From the NCBI RefSeq assembly GCF_029277985.1, contig NZ_CP119546.1:1488001-1552000 (forward strand): 64,000 nucleotides of DNA, read 5' to 3'. Under the pieces are notes generated by a model, which was not told the DNA's origin, made no database searches, and saw only the letters and a list, made by a program, of their open reading frames with translations. Position 1 is the first letter of the stretch. Each line of letters begins with the position of its first letter. Position numbers and translations under genes: made by a program. This DNA comes from Providencia stuartii (GTDB lineage: Bacteria > Pseudomonadota > Gammaproteobacteria > Enterobacterales > Enterobacteriaceae). Of the stretch, positions 27,929-37,390 are shown in pieces.

Positions 27929-28306
27929 TTAGATATAATTTGATATTTCGATAAGATTTAAATCTGGATCACGTACATAAATCGATAAGATTTCCCCCAT
28001 CGCTCCGGTTCGTTTAATTGGCCCATCAATAATTTTAACCCCTTGTTTCTCAATATGTTTGATCACCTGTTCAATGGGTGTCTTGCTAATAAAGCATAAA
28101 TCGAGAGAGCCAGGAACGGGCAAGTGTGCTTTCGGCTCAAATTCTTTACCATATTGATGAATGTTGATTTTTTGCTGACCAAATTGCAACGCATAACGCT
28201 GTGTACCAAAGGTGATGAGCTCCATTCCGAGTACTGAGGTATAGAAGTTAATGCAGGCATTTTGATCGGTTGTTGTTAATACGAGGTGGTCTAAATAGTC
28301 AATCAT
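27929..28306 (-). CDS. VOC-family (glyoxalase-like) protein
   Basis: The 125-residue protein starts MIDYLDHLVLTTTDQNACIN, where the first putative metal-ligand His of the VOC fold appears. It ends with the motif YVRDPDLNLIEISNY carrying the typical C-terminal Glu. I start at the ATG ending at 28306, which follows AGGA. A longer frame to 28372 adds an unconserved leader. Related proteins are annotated as lactoylglutathione lyase-like or virulence-associated VOC proteins, but the substrate is unknown. It is convergent to the fimbrial operon and within the acnB-yacL insertion. Confidence 0.82.
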   Translation of the reverse strand: MIDYLDHLVLTTTDQNACINFYTSVLGMELITFGTQRYALQFGQQKINIHQYGKEFEPKAHLPVPGSLDLCFISKTPIEQVIKHIEKQGVKIIDGPIKRTGAMGEILSIYVRDPDLNLIEISNYI

Positions 28307-28522
28307 CTGTGAGTTCCTACCATTATTTATAGGTGATTGTTGTTTGATAATAGATAGGCTGTCTGTTATCAAAGTGATTTTAGTCTAATATCAATATGCT
28401 CAAAGATGTATCAATGTTGCCGATTTTGTCGATAATTTTCTTTTTATGCGCAGTGAAGAGGACACAATAATATCTAACTAGAGGTATAATTATAAATAAT
28501 AGAGTCTGCTTCGAGGTGTATT

Positions 28523-28894
28523 ATGGAGTACCAATTTTTTCAAGACATAACAGGTGAGATATCGGCAAAGTTTTCGATGGATCATGAAGCGATTGGCCAT
28601 TGGCTTAATGAAGAAGTTAAAGGTGATTTAAGCTTATTGGATGAAATAGAGGCTAATTACGCATTACTCAAAGGAAGCGAAAAACAGTGGGAGCTGATCG
28701 GTCACGAATATACATTATTATTGGATGATGAAGAAGTGATGATCCGTGCTAATCAATTAGCTTTTGAGACCGAGGGACTAGAAGAAGGCATGAGTTATTA
28801 TGATAACGAAAGTGTCGCTTTTTGTGGTATTGACGACTTTATTAGCATGCTAAATGAATACAGACGATTTGTTTTAGAAAACAAAGTGAAATAA
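28523..28894 (+). CDS. yacL: UPF0231 family protein YacL
   Basis: This 123-residue acidic protein matches the enterobacterial YacL family across its length (MEYQFFQDITGEISAKFSMD at the N-terminus; EGMSYYDNESVAFCGIDDF near the C-terminus). Its biochemical role is not established. In E. coli yacL directly follows acnB; here about 8 kb of fimbrial genes intervene. It is followed by mscS, a neighbour it does not have in E. coli. Confidence 0.92.
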   Translation: MEYQFFQDITGEISAKFSMDHEAIGHWLNEEVKGDLSLLDEIEANYALLKGSEKQWELIGHEYTLLLDDEEVMIRANQLAFETEGLEEGMSYYDNESVAFCGIDDFISMLNEYRRFVLENKVK

Positions 28895-29041
28895 ACTTTA
28901 ATTTTGGTTGATTGTCTGATTTCGGAGACTGTCGTTATTATTTAATAATGATGCGATATGATTCGTCTGAATAGGATTAACTGTTTGGAAGATGTGGTTG
29001 TTTCATATACAAAGTAATTTAATTTAAATTTAGAGGACTCT

Positions 29042-29917
29042 ATGAATACTGATGATGTTACAGGGGCGTTGAATGACGCAACCAACTGGTTTGCAGCTAA
29101 TCAGGATCTGTTAGTTCAGTATGCGGTGAATATCGTTTCCGCAATTATCATCCTTATTGTTGGTTTGATGGTGGCGAAATGGGTAGGGCGTGGGTTACAT
29201 CGTGTGATGGTAGGTCGTGGTATCGACCCTACTGTGAGTGATTTTTTATCTGCGATAGCGCGTTATACCATCATCGCGTTTACCTTCATTGCCGTACTTG
29301 GCAAAATTGGTGTTCAAACAGCGTCAGTGATCGCGGTTATGGGTGCCGCAGGTTTAGCGGTTGGTTTGGCTTTACAAAATTCACTGGGTAACTTTGCGGC
29401 TGGCGTATTGTTAGTTGTCTTTAGGCCACTACGTGCGGGGGAATATGTGCAAATCGGCGCGGTAGAAGGGACAGTTCAAAATGTGCAAATTTTCTCAACC
29501 ACATTAAGAACTGCGGACGACCGCATCATTGTCATTCCGAACGGTAAAATTATTGCAGATAATATTATTAACGTAACTCGCGAACCTGACCGTCGTACCG
29601 ACATCATTGTGGGTGTTGCTTATGATTCCGATATTGACCTAGTGAAAAAAGTATTAGGTGATATTGTCGCAGCAGATGACCGTATTTTACATGATAAGGG
29701 TGTGACGATTCGTCTGCATGAAATGGCGCCTTCTTCATTAAATTATTTAGTCCGCTTTTGGGCTAAAAATGGTGATACGTGGCCAGTCTATTGGGATCTG
29801 ATGGAGAATTTTAAACGTGCACTCGATAAGCACGATATTGGTATTCCATTCCCACAAATGGATGTGCATGTGCATCAACAAAATCCAGTAGCGGTAAAAA
29901 AAGATTCTGCTGAATAA
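29042..29917 (+). CDS. mscS: Small-conductance mechanosensitive channel MscS
   Basis: MscS opens under membrane tension to release solutes during hypo-osmotic shock. The 291 residues (E. coli 286) have three N-terminal transmembrane segments. The pore helix region [22 protein letters not shown], rich in Gly and Ala, is followed by the cytoplasmic beta domain ([12 protein letters not shown]) and alpha-beta vestibule. The ATG follows AGAGGA. A terminator follows the gene, so it is probably a single transcription unit. Confidence 0.95.
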   Translation: MNTDDVTGALNDATNWFAANQDLLVQYAVNIVSAIIILIVGLMVAKWVGRGLHRVMVGRGIDPTVSDFLSAIARYTIIAFTFIAVLGKIGVQTASVIAVMGAAGLAVGLALQNSLGNFAAGVLLVVFRPLRAGEYVQIGAVEGTVQNVQIFSTTLRTADDRIIVIPNGKIIADNIINVTREPDRRTDIIVGVAYDSDIDLVKKVLGDIVAADDRILHDKGVTIRLHEMAPSSLNYLVRFWAKNGDTWPVYWDLMENFKRALDKHDIGIPFPQMDVHVHQQNPVAVKKDSAE

Positions 29918-29939
29918 GATTATTAGCAGACTATTTAGA

Positions 29940-29973
29940 AATGAGCTGATTCATTGGATTGGCTCATTTTTTT
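29940..29973 (+). terminator. Probable terminator after mscS
   Basis: AATGAGC and GCTCATT form a 7-bp stem with a long, partly paired interior, followed by a seven-T run. Confidence 0.7.
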
Positions 29974-30123
29974 CACCTTTTCTCCTTCCTTTCTTGCGGT
30001 TTTTGACTCATTTATCCAAATAAATTTTTCTAATGTTCGATAAGAATTAATAATTTTCACTAATAATTTTTTCTCGCTAGAATTTGCGTGTATAAAATAT
30101 GAATAATTATTAGGAATTTATGC

Positions 30124-30744
30124 ATGTTTACTATTTATATTCAAGGCGCTTTATTGGGGGCTGCAATGATCCTTCCTCTTGGGCCACAAAATGCATTCGT
30201 TTTACAGCAGGGAAGTCGCAAGCAATATCATATCATGAGTGCATTTTTATGCGCTTTAAGTGATACCGTTTTAATTGTCGCGGGGGTATTTGGTGGAAGC
30301 GCGTTATTGAGTCAGTCCGAAATGTTAATGCAGTTGATCACTTGGGCTGGTGTCGTATTTCTGGTTTGGTATGGTTATGGTGCATTTCGGACAGCTATCA
30401 GTCACGATGATGTGGTTATTCAAGCAGAAAATAAGGTCATTAGTCGTTGGCGAGTGGTGGTAACGCTATTTGCTGTCACATGGCTAAATCCTCATGTTTA
30501 TTTAGATACATTTGTGGTGTTAGGTAGTGTAGGAGGGCAGCTAGAAAGCCAGCTACGACCTTGGTTTACCGCGGGAGCATTGACCGCATCTTTTAGTTGG
30601 TTTTTTGCCTTGTCACTATTAGCAGCTTGGTTTTCTCCTGTATTAAAAAAACCTCGTTCACAGCGGGTCATTAATCTCTTTGTTGGGCTGGTCATGTGGT
30701 TCATCGCATTTCAATTAGCGAGACAGGGGATAAGTTATTGGTAA
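30124..30744 (+). CDS. argO: Arginine exporter ArgO (LysE family)
   Basis: ArgO exports arginine and canavanine across the inner membrane and belongs to the LysE superfamily. The 206 residues have the N-terminal signature [21 protein letters not shown] and about five to six hydrophobic segments. In E. coli it is activated by ArgP in response to arginine. argP is present two genes downstream, supporting the same control. mscS-argO-yggE-argP is a conserved neighbourhood. Confidence 0.94.
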   Translation: MFTIYIQGALLGAAMILPLGPQNAFVLQQGSRKQYHIMSAFLCALSDTVLIVAGVFGGSALLSQSEMLMQLITWAGVVFLVWYGYGAFRTAISHDDVVIQAENKVISRWRVVVTLFAVTWLNPHVYLDTFVVLGSVGGQLESQLRPWFTAGALTASFSWFFALSLLAAWFSPVLKKPRSQRVINLFVGLVMWFIAFQLARQGISYW

Positions 30745-30857
30745 TTTCTTATTAATCCGAAAATAATTTCACATAGGATGTGTTAAGGTTTAGGCAGGGT
30801 TGTAGACTAGATAATGTGTCACTACAACTTTCTTATTATTATTTATTAGGAGGTCCT

Positions 30858-31592
30858 GTGAAGTTAAAGTCTCTAGTTCTTGCGGCCATGATGGCTGGTG
30901 TTGCGGTTCCAGCTATTGCACAAGCTAATCCGCTTCCTGAAGGGCCACATATTACAACATCAGGTAATGCGGTAATTAAAGCGGCACCCGATATGGCCAC
31001 ATTAAATATCAATGTTGAAGTGACCGAAAAGGATGCCGCGGCAGCGAAGGCTGGTGTTGATAAGCGTGTCGCTGAGTATTTTGAATTTTTAAAACAAAAT
31101 GGTATCGAGAAAAAAGATATCAATGCCGCGAATGTGCGCACTCAGCCTAAATATGAATATGATAAAGATTCGCAAAAGTCATCGATTGTCGGTTACACCG
31201 CAGTTCGCTCTGTTGAAGTGAAAGTGACGAAACTTGATCAATTAAATACACTTCTTGATGGCGCGTTAAAAGCGGGCCTTAATGAAATTAATGCGGTACA
31301 GTTCGGTGTTAATAACCCTCAACAATATCGCGATGAAGCACGTGAAAAAGCCATTAAAAATGCGATTGAACAAGCGAATGCGTTAGCGAAAGGCTTCAAT
31401 GTTCAATTAGGGCCTGTATATAGCGTAAATTATCGAGCGCCAGATGCGGTACCATATCCTGCACCAGTGATGAATTACAGAGGTAAAATGGCACTCTCTG
31501 CTGCCCCAGAGAGAGATGTGAATGAAACCTATGAGCAGCAGAGTATTGATTTTAATGACCAAGTTGATGTGGTTTTTGAATTAAAACGCTAA
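30858..31592 (+). CDS. yggE: Periplasmic SIMPL-domain protein YggE
   Basis: YggE is an exported SIMPL-domain protein associated with reduced oxidative stress in E. coli. The start is a GTG at 30858 after AGGAGG, giving a 244-residue precursor (E. coli 246) with signal peptide [20 protein letters not shown]. An upstream ATG in the same frame would disrupt the signal peptide. The SIMPL core contains [18 protein letters not shown] near the mature N-terminus. Its stop codon overlaps that of the converging argP. Confidence 0.92.
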   Translation: MKLKSLVLAAMMAGVAVPAIAQANPLPEGPHITTSGNAVIKAAPDMATLNINVEVTEKDAAAAKAGVDKRVAEYFEFLKQNGIEKKDINAANVRTQPKYEYDKDSQKSSIVGYTAVRSVEVKVTKLDQLNTLLDGALKAGLNEINAVQFGVNNPQQYRDEAREKAIKNAIEQANALAKGFNVQLGPVYSVNYRAPDAVPYPAPVMNYRGKMALSAAPERDVNETYEQQSIDFNDQVDVVFELKR

Positions 31593-32491
31593 AGTTCATC
31601 TTCTTGTTTTAACATTTGACGTCCTGTTTTGAGCAGGGCGTCAGTGACTTTCTTCATCGTGCGGCTCTCAGGCGCAAAACGATGCCAATAGAGCATCCGG
31701 CGCTGACATAGGCCCGGTGTTAAATCTATCAGTTCACCATTTTTTAATTCATCGGCAATTTGCAAATGTGGGATCATACAGCAAGTAGAGCCCTGTTTTG
31801 CTAATTGTACGAATGCCTCTGATGAGTTCACTATATGACAGGGCACACTACCGGGTGATAAGCCAAAATTCTGCTGAACAAAAGCTTGGTGCATGTCATC
31901 AAGGTGGTCGAATGCAACGGCTGGTGCTTTAAGCAATGATGAACGTGTGACCCCTTCAGGGAAGTATTTGCTAGCAAAATCGGGAGAGGCAACAAAGATA
32001 TAATCTAGAGCACCTAGCTTATCAACTAAACAGCCCGGTAGTGCTTGAGGTTGGATACTGATAGCACCCACGACTTCACCTCGTCTCAAACGCTCTTGTG
32101 TGCGCGTCTCATCTTCCACTTGAATGTTTAAGCGAATGGGAGTGTTACCTAAAACAGGATTCAGGGCTGGTAATAGCCATGTGGCCAAACTGTCGGCGTT
32201 GACCGCAAGTGAAAGTAATAGTGGCGTTGAACCCCCATTTTCGTCACCTAGCCACTGCTCTTCGAGTAATTCTACCTGATGGAGTAAGGCTAATAGCTTT
32301 TGCCCTTGCTCTGTGGGATGTGGCGGAACTGTTCGAACGAGTAGCGGTTGACCAAATAGATTTTCTAATTGTTTGATCCGCTGTGAAACCGCAGATTGTG
32401 TAATACACAGTTTTTGAGCCGCTCTCTCAAATCCTCTTTCACGAATGACAGCATCCAGTGCTTGCAACGCGCGGTAATCAGGGCGCTTCAT
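31589..32491 (-). CDS. argP: LysR-family regulator ArgP (IciA)
   Basis: ArgP is a LysR-type activator of argO and of several lysine, glutamate and dapB-type promoters, switching with arginine or lysine. The 300 residues begin [20 protein letters not shown]. The N-terminal helix-turn-helix ([20 protein letters not shown]) and the C-terminal effector domain are very close to E. coli. It converges on yggE with a 3-base overlap and diverges from rpiA. Confidence 0.95.
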   Translation of the reverse strand: MKRPDYRALQALDAVIRERGFERAAQKLCITQSAVSQRIKQLENLFGQPLLVRTVPPHPTEQGQKLLALLHQVELLEEQWLGDENGGSTPLLLSLAVNADSLATWLLPALNPVLGNTPIRLNIQVEDETRTQERLRRGEVVGAISIQPQALPGCLVDKLGALDYIFVASPDFASKYFPEGVTRSSLLKAPAVAFDHLDDMHQAFVQQNFGLSPGSVPCHIVNSSEAFVQLAKQGSTCCMIPHLQIADELKNGELIDLTPGLCQRRMLYWHRFAPESRTMKKVTDALLKTGRQMLKQEDEL

Positions 32492-32683
32492 TAGGGGGTA
32501 TTCTCCTTGTTGTTATTCTACTACTCACTATGCCATATTTTATTTCAGAACTCCTGTAATATTGATGACAATGTGTGAATCACAGAATACAACGAACAAA
32601 GCTGACCTTGTTAAGGGTCCGTTATATAATAGGCTTATTCAACAAACTTTATTTACTTGTGAAAAATAATAGAAGGCATGGGC

Positions 32684-33340
32684 ATGACTCAGGACGAACT
32701 AAAAAAAGCAGTAGGTTGGGCAGCATTAGAATACGTAAAACCGGGTACGATCGTGGGGGTTGGCACAGGCTCTACTGCTTCTCATTTTATTGATGCACTG
32801 GCGACCATGAAAGGCCAAATTGAAGGCGCGGTATCAAGTTCTGAAGCATCAACCGCTAAGCTTAAATCATTAGGTATCCCTGTACTTGACTGTAATGATG
32901 TCGACTCACTGGATGTTTATGTTGATGGTGCAGATGAAATTGACCATCATATGAATATGATCAAAGGTGGTGGAGCGGCTTTAACACGTGAAAAAATCGT
33001 TGCAGCTATTTCTAAAACATTTGTTTGTATTGTTGATGAGTCAAAACAAGTGGATGTATTGGGCAAATTTCCACTGCCTGTTGAAGTGATCCCGATGGCG
33101 CGTAGCTATGTTGCGAGAGAGCTTGTTAAGTTAGGTGGAACACCTGAATATCGTCAAAATGTTGTGACAGATAATGGTAATGTTATTTTAGATGTTCACA
33201 ACCTTAGCATTGTTGACCCCGTTGCTCTTGAAAATAAAATCAATGGGATAGCAGGCGTTGTAACGGTAGGCCTATTTGCAAATCGCGGTGCTGATGTTGT
33301 TTTAATGGGAACGTCTGCCGGTGTTAAAACCATTAAATAA
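32684..33340 (+). CDS. rpiA: Ribose-5-phosphate isomerase A
   Basis: RpiA interconverts ribose 5-phosphate and ribulose 5-phosphate in the pentose phosphate pathway. The 218-residue protein starts [18 protein letters not shown], matching E. coli. I choose the ATG at 32684 because it is 8 bases from AGAAGG; the ATG at 32678 is too close. Conserved segments are [35 protein letters not shown] and [10 protein letters not shown]. It is upstream of serA and ends in a strong terminator. Confidence 0.95.
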   Translation: MTQDELKKAVGWAALEYVKPGTIVGVGTGSTASHFIDALATMKGQIEGAVSSSEASTAKLKSLGIPVLDCNDVDSLDVYVDGADEIDHHMNMIKGGGAALTREKIVAAISKTFVCIVDESKQVDVLGKFPLPVEVIPMARSYVARELVKLGGTPEYRQNVVTDNGNVILDVHNLSIVDPVALENKINGIAGVVTVGLFANRGADVVLMGTSAGVKTIK

Positions 33341-33394
33341 ATTAGCATGACAATCATGATTTGATTGTCATCGCCTTACCTAGCCGTCAATCAG

Positions 33395-33429
33395 ATAAGC
33401 CAGCCATTATGTGGTTGGCTTATTTTTTA
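33395..33429 (+). terminator. Rho-independent terminator after rpiA
   Basis: ATAAGCCAGCCA pairs with TGGTTGGCTTAT (one G-U pair) around TTATG, followed by six T residues. Confidence 0.9.
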
Positions 33430-33511
33430 TGTGGCATGGATTTTTGTTATCTATTTTAGCGGTATCACTGACCCGTAAAAAATTTCACTAATTTTTATTT
33501 ATGATTATTTT

Positions 33512-33527
33512 GGTGATATATCTCACA
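33512..33527. promoter_or_regulatory. Candidate CRP-binding site upstream of serA
   Basis: GGTGA-TATATC-TCACA matches the CRP consensus TGTGA-N6-TCACA except at the first base or so. It lies about 195 bases upstream of serA. CRP and Lrp are known to act on E. coli serA, so a regulatory role is plausible but unproven. Confidence 0.5.
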
Positions 33528-33720
33528 CTAATGCTTATAGTGCAGGCAAAATCCTTATTTTGTGTTACTCACCCTGATTTTCTACCATATTACTTCTTTT
33601 TCATCGCGTTTAGTGAGAGGGGCTAGGCAAACGATTGTATTGATACTGTGCCGTTTTTTGCTATGTTGGTACACGGTCAGTTCATCTGTTACAAATCTTA
33701 AGCATGATAGGGTAGGGTAA

Positions 33721-34971
33721 ATGGTCAAAGTATCTTTGGAAAAAGACAAAATTAAATTTTTACTATTGGAAGGGGTTCACCAAAGCGCGGTTGATAATTT
33801 AAAAGCAGCAGGTTATACCAACATTGAATATCACAAAAGTGCGTTGTCGGACGAAGAATTAAAAGAAGCAATTAAAGATGCGCGTTTTGTTGGTATTCGT
33901 TCCCGTACTCATCTGACTGAAGACATTTTTGCAGCAGCTGAAAAATTGGTTGCTGTTGGTTGTTTTTGTATCGGTACAAACCAAGTGGATTTAGATGCTG
34001 CGGCTAAACGCGGTATCCCAGTTTTTAATGCACCGTTCTCAAATACCCGTTCTGTCGCTGAGATGGTGCTTGGTCAATTACTGTTATTGTTACGTCGCAT
34101 ACCTGAAGCGAACATGAAAGCGCACCGCGGTATTTGGGAAAAACAAGCTAAAGGTTGTTTTGAAGCGCGCGGTAAGCGTCTAGGGATTGTGGGTTATGGT
34201 CATATCGGTACTCAGCTAGGTATATTGGCTGAAGGCATTGGTATGGATGTTTATTTTTATGATATCGAAAATAAACTGCCTCTCGGTAACGCGACACAGG
34301 TGCGCTCAATGGCTGAGCTATTGAACATGAGTGATGTGGTCAGCTTGCATGTGCCTGAAACAGCGAGCACCAAGAATATGTTTGCAAAAGAGCAGTTTGA
34401 ATTGATGAAGCCAGGGGCTATTTTCATTAACGCTTCACGCGGAACAGTCGTTGATATTCCTGCTTTAGCCGATGCCCTTGAGAGTAAACATTTATCGGGT
34501 GCCGCTGTCGATGTCTTCCCAACTGAGCCTGCTGCTAATAATGATCCGAATGATCCCTTCATTAGTGAGCTAATCAAATTTGATAATGTGATTTTGACTC
34601 CGCATATCGGTGGTTCAACGGAAGAAGCGCAAGAAAATATTGGGCTAGAAGTCGCAAGTAAATTAGCGAAATATTCAGACAATGGTTCGACGCTTTCTGC
34701 GGTGAACTTCCCTGAAGTTTCTCTGCCAGTTCATACAGAAGATACTAACCGTTTACTGCATATTCACGAAAACCGTCCTGGTATGATGAATAGCATTAAC
34801 CAAGTATTTACTGAAAATAATATTAACGTTGTTGGTCAGTATTTACGTACTTCAGGAAACGTAGGTTACGTTGTTATTGATATTATCACTCAACAACCTG
34901 ACCACGCTGACGATATCTTGGTTAAATTGAAACAATTGCCGGGAACGATCCGCGCACGATTATTATATTAA
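33721..34971 (+). CDS. serA: D-3-phosphoglycerate dehydrogenase SerA
   Basis: SerA oxidises 3-phosphoglycerate with NAD+, the first step of serine synthesis, and is feedback-inhibited by serine. The 416 residues (E. coli 410) show the NAD-binding GIVGYGHIGTQLG, the catalytic Arg, Glu and His segments (INASRGTVVD; LTPHIGGSTEEAQENIG), and a C-terminal ACT domain beginning near HIHENRPGMM that binds serine. It supplies serine for glycine and one-carbon units used by gcvTHP further along. Its terminator lies inside the end of fau. Confidence 0.96.
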   Translation: MVKVSLEKDKIKFLLLEGVHQSAVDNLKAAGYTNIEYHKSALSDEELKEAIKDARFVGIRSRTHLTEDIFAAAEKLVAVGCFCIGTNQVDLDAAAKRGIPVFNAPFSNTRSVAEMVLGQLLLLLRRIPEANMKAHRGIWEKQAKGCFEARGKRLGIVGYGHIGTQLGILAEGIGMDVYFYDIENKLPLGNATQVRSMAELLNMSDVVSLHVPETASTKNMFAKEQFELMKPGAIFINASRGTVVDIPALADALESKHLSGAAVDVFPTEPAANNDPNDPFISELIKFDNVILTPHIGGSTEEAQENIGLEVASKLAKYSDNGSTLSAVNFPEVSLPVHTEDTNRLLHIHENRPGMMNSINQVFTENNINVVGQYLRTSGNVGYVVIDIITQQPDHADDILVKLKQLPGTIRARLLY

Positions 34972-35000
34972 TCGTTAACCAACGAGATTGAATACACATG

Positions 35001-35030
35001 ATGGCACTGGATCACCAGTGCCATATTTTT
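35001..35030 (+). terminator. Rho-independent terminator after serA, overlapping the fau 3' end
   Basis: ATGGCACTGG and CCAGTGCCAT form a perfect 10-bp stem with ATCA loop, followed by ATTTTTT. The right arm and T-run also encode the last codons of the converging fau gene. Confidence 0.92.
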
Positions 35031-35602
35031 TGGGGCGTAATAATTTCAGGTAGCGGGATATCCCAATGTGCCACAGGGAGCAAGGGAACGCGCTGGCAAT
35101 CGTGTGCCAAACCAATGGGGTAAAAGCCTTTCTGTTGCCAGTTAGCTAAGGTTCTATCATAAAAGCCACCCCCCATGCCTAAACGTTGGCCTTGTTCATC
35201 AAAGGCAACTAATGGGATCATCATGATATCTAACTGATTGATAGGTAGCACTTGAGTGACATCGAGTGGTGGCTCATCGATGTTAAATCTATTTTTGATT
35301 AATTGCGTCGTTGGCGCATAGTTTAAAAACAGCAGATGATGACGGCTAAAGGGGTGTAATACAGGTAGGTAGACTTTTTTATCCTGTTGCCAGAGTGCAT
35401 CGATTAAGGGCTGGGTATGGATCTCACCATCGAAAGAAAGAAACAAAGCAATGTGCTGCGCTTGAGCAATTTTAGGGTGAGATAAAGTCTGCTGTACGAT
35501 TTTTTTCGCGGCCAGTTGTTGTTGCTCTGGAGTCAACTGTCGGCGTAATTGACGAACGGATTGGCGAATTTGTTGACGCATGACTGATAACTTATCTTCC
35601 AT
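35012..35602 (-). CDS. fau: 5-formyltetrahydrofolate cyclo-ligase (YgfA)
   Basis: This enzyme converts 5-formyltetrahydrofolate to 5,10-methenyltetrahydrofolate with ATP. The 196 residues contain the conserved segments LSFDGEIHTQPLI, PVLHPFSRHHLLFLNY, LVAFDEQGQRLGMGGGFYDR and GLAHDCQ. The start at 35602 (MEDKLSVMRQQ) is preceded by GGATCTT; an internal Met at 35581 is an alternative. As in E. coli it lies just downstream of 6S RNA on the same strand and is probably co-transcribed with it. The gene end is shared with the serA terminator. Confidence 0.94.
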   Translation of the reverse strand: MEDKLSVMRQQIRQSVRQLRRQLTPEQQQLAAKKIVQQTLSHPKIAQAQHIALFLSFDGEIHTQPLIDALWQQDKKVYLPVLHPFSRHHLLFLNYAPTTQLIKNRFNIDEPPLDVTQVLPINQLDIMMIPLVAFDEQGQRLGMGGGFYDRTLANWQQKGFYPIGLAHDCQRVPLLPVAHWDIPLPEIITPQKIWHW

Positions 35603-35744
35603 AAGATCCGCAACCTCAGAGGCTATTAACGCTATTATTATTAAAGGGTTGATAAATTTGTGAGTAAGCGTTGGAAGTATAGCGTAATGAGTGCGAGATG
35701 GTAGTACTAGACGTAAACTCAGGGGGAAGTGTCACAGAAAAATG

Positions 35745-35926
35745 AGGGTCTCCAAGATGCCGTTGTAGGCTGTAACCCTTGAACCCTTGGTTCAAGGTGA
35801 ACGCAGTTTAGCAACCTTTAGGCTTCCTGAGCGAATCAGGCGTGCTCACCAGCGCAATAACCACATTCTATTTTTTTGAAATATCGGCTCAGGGGACTTA
35901 CCCACTGACGAGCATCTCAGAGAAAT
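35745..35926 (-). ncRNA. ssrS: 6S RNA (SsrS)
   Basis: 6S RNA binds the sigma-70 RNA polymerase holoenzyme by mimicking an open promoter and shifts transcription in stationary phase. On the minus strand the segment begins ATTTCTCTGAGATGCTCG. It includes CCCCTGAGCCGATATTTC, and further on TTGAACCAAGGGTTCAAGGG and TTACAGCCT, and ends near GGCATCTTGGAGA, all characteristic of enterobacterial 6S RNA. The two ends pair to close the long stem. Location between zapA and fau is the conserved one. Ends are estimated by comparison with E. coli. Confidence 0.95.
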
Positions 35927-36037
35927 TTGTTTGAGTACATATCGTTACTCTATGTACTTCATTGTATGAGTTTGGATTGAAAAAGCAACCCCATTTTTGT
36001 TTATTTTTTTATACTAATGTATGATTATTAAGCAAAT

Positions 36038-36367
36038 TTAGCCGATAGGCATAACCTGCCTCTCAGTAATTTTCACCTGATCATGTAATGCTTGCTCAAT
36101 GGTTTGTTGCAGCATTTTTATTTTCTCTTCCATATTATATGCATAATCACGCGTTTTTGTCTTTTCTTGTGTTAATTCGTGACACACGTTCAATGCAACG
36201 ATAAAAATAAGCTGTTCTGTGTTGGTGACCCCACTTCTATCTTTAAGATCTTGAAGGCGTTGCTCAAGTTCTTGGGCTGATGCAATCAGGGCTTCTTTTT
36301 GTTCGACAGGGCAGTTGACTCTCATTGAGCGCCCAAATATTTGAATGTCAACAGGTTGTGCGGACAT
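36038..36367 (-). CDS. zapA: Cell division protein ZapA
   Basis: ZapA promotes FtsZ bundling at midcell and links it to ZapB. The 109-residue protein has the family start [20 protein letters not shown], an N-terminal beta domain and a long C-terminal coiled coil (about residues 65-100). Length equals E. coli. Its position upstream of 6S RNA and divergent from ygfB is conserved. Confidence 0.95.
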   Translation of the reverse strand: MSAQPVDIQIFGRSMRVNCPVEQKEALIASAQELEQRLQDLKDRSGVTNTEQLIFIVALNVCHELTQEKTKTRDYAYNMEEKIKMLQQTIEQALHDQVKITERQVMPIG

Positions 36368-36541
36368 GATACCTCCATACGAATAGGACTCGCCGCAAAT
36401 ACAATGCTCGGCGTAAAGTAATAGATGTTATTTCACTAGTATTGGTTGCTTTATTCAAAATACAGTTCAAAAGCTTACTGGTACAGCGACCATCCTTGAT
36501 GGTAGCATATCATGAATGATTAGCTAACATGACGAATTCAG

Positions 36542-37117
36542 ATGTCTATACAAAAATCTTTACCAAACTATGAAACGTTGGACAATCTTCTCCAACAATA
36601 TTCTATCGCACTTACCGCCGCAGAAATTCATGGCTTAATTACTGGGCTGATTTGCGGTGGTAGCCGCGATGGCGGCTGGCAGACATTAGTCCATGATTTG
36701 GCTAATGACGGTTTAGCCTTCCCTCAAGCGGTTGCTCAACCGCTACGTGAACTCTACGATACGACTTTTCAAGTGTTAGATGAAAGCGAATTTGCTTTTT
36801 CTATGCTTTTTCCTGATGACAATGCGTCTGTATTTGATCATGCGGATGCTTTAGCGGGTTGGGTTAATCATTTCTTACTAGGAATTGGTGTGGCGCAACC
36901 TAAATTAGCGGATAAAAAAGAAGTCAGTGAAGTGATCACTGATTTACGTAATATCGGCATGCTTGGTTACGATGAAGATGAAGACCAAGAAGAGCTTGAA
37001 CAGGCGTTGGAAGAGGTGGTGGAGTATGTCAGAGTCGCTGTACAGCTTTGCTATATCTCTTTCACCGAAGGCAAAAAAGTGCAAACAGCGGCGAATAATA
37101 AACCTATTCTTCATTAA
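36542..37117 (+). CDS. ygfB: UPF0149 family protein YgfB
   Basis: This 191-residue acidic helical protein has the UPF0149 pattern ([11 protein letters not shown] near residue 30, [12 protein letters not shown], and a very acidic stretch [20 protein letters not shown]). In Pseudomonas a YgfB homologue affects ampDh3 expression and beta-lactam tolerance, but its role in enterobacteria is unsettled. It precedes pepP with a 273-base gap, in the order conserved with E. coli. Confidence 0.92.
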   Translation: MSIQKSLPNYETLDNLLQQYSIALTAAEIHGLITGLICGGSRDGGWQTLVHDLANDGLAFPQAVAQPLRELYDTTFQVLDESEFAFSMLFPDDNASVFDHADALAGWVNHFLLGIGVAQPKLADKKEVSEVITDLRNIGMLGYDEDEDQEELEQALEEVVEYVRVAVQLCYISFTEGKKVQTAANNKPILH

Positions 37118-37390
37118 TACTGTCTGGCTTTGTTAAGTCTATTTGCTTATTTGAGCTAAATCGCGCTTTACAAGGCAAAACAGATACAGATTAAGCGCTT
37201 GCCGTTGTACTCTAATTTCTTGTTGCTAGGTGACACTCGAAAGAAGCTTAGGATGTTTGCGAAGTCATCGTCATTCAAAGCGTTGTATGGTGTCAGTACT
37301 GAGGCAACTTGAAGAATGGCGAGTCTATATGCTTAAAATAGAAAGGTATAACGTTCAACTCAACAGTCTAGATAATAAGGCAGAAACGGT

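Larger units (their letters stand above)
33341..33720. other. Intergenic region between rpiA and serA
   Basis: Besides the rpiA terminator (33395-33429), this stretch holds a candidate CRP site (33512-33527) and presumably the serA promoters. No coding frame is convincing. Confidence 0.5.

Noticed and set aside
37222..37335. Third copy of the dispersed repeat between ygfB and pepP
   Set aside because: One end (GCAACTTGAAGAATGGCGAG) resembles the family, but the other end and orientation do not fit well enough to call.
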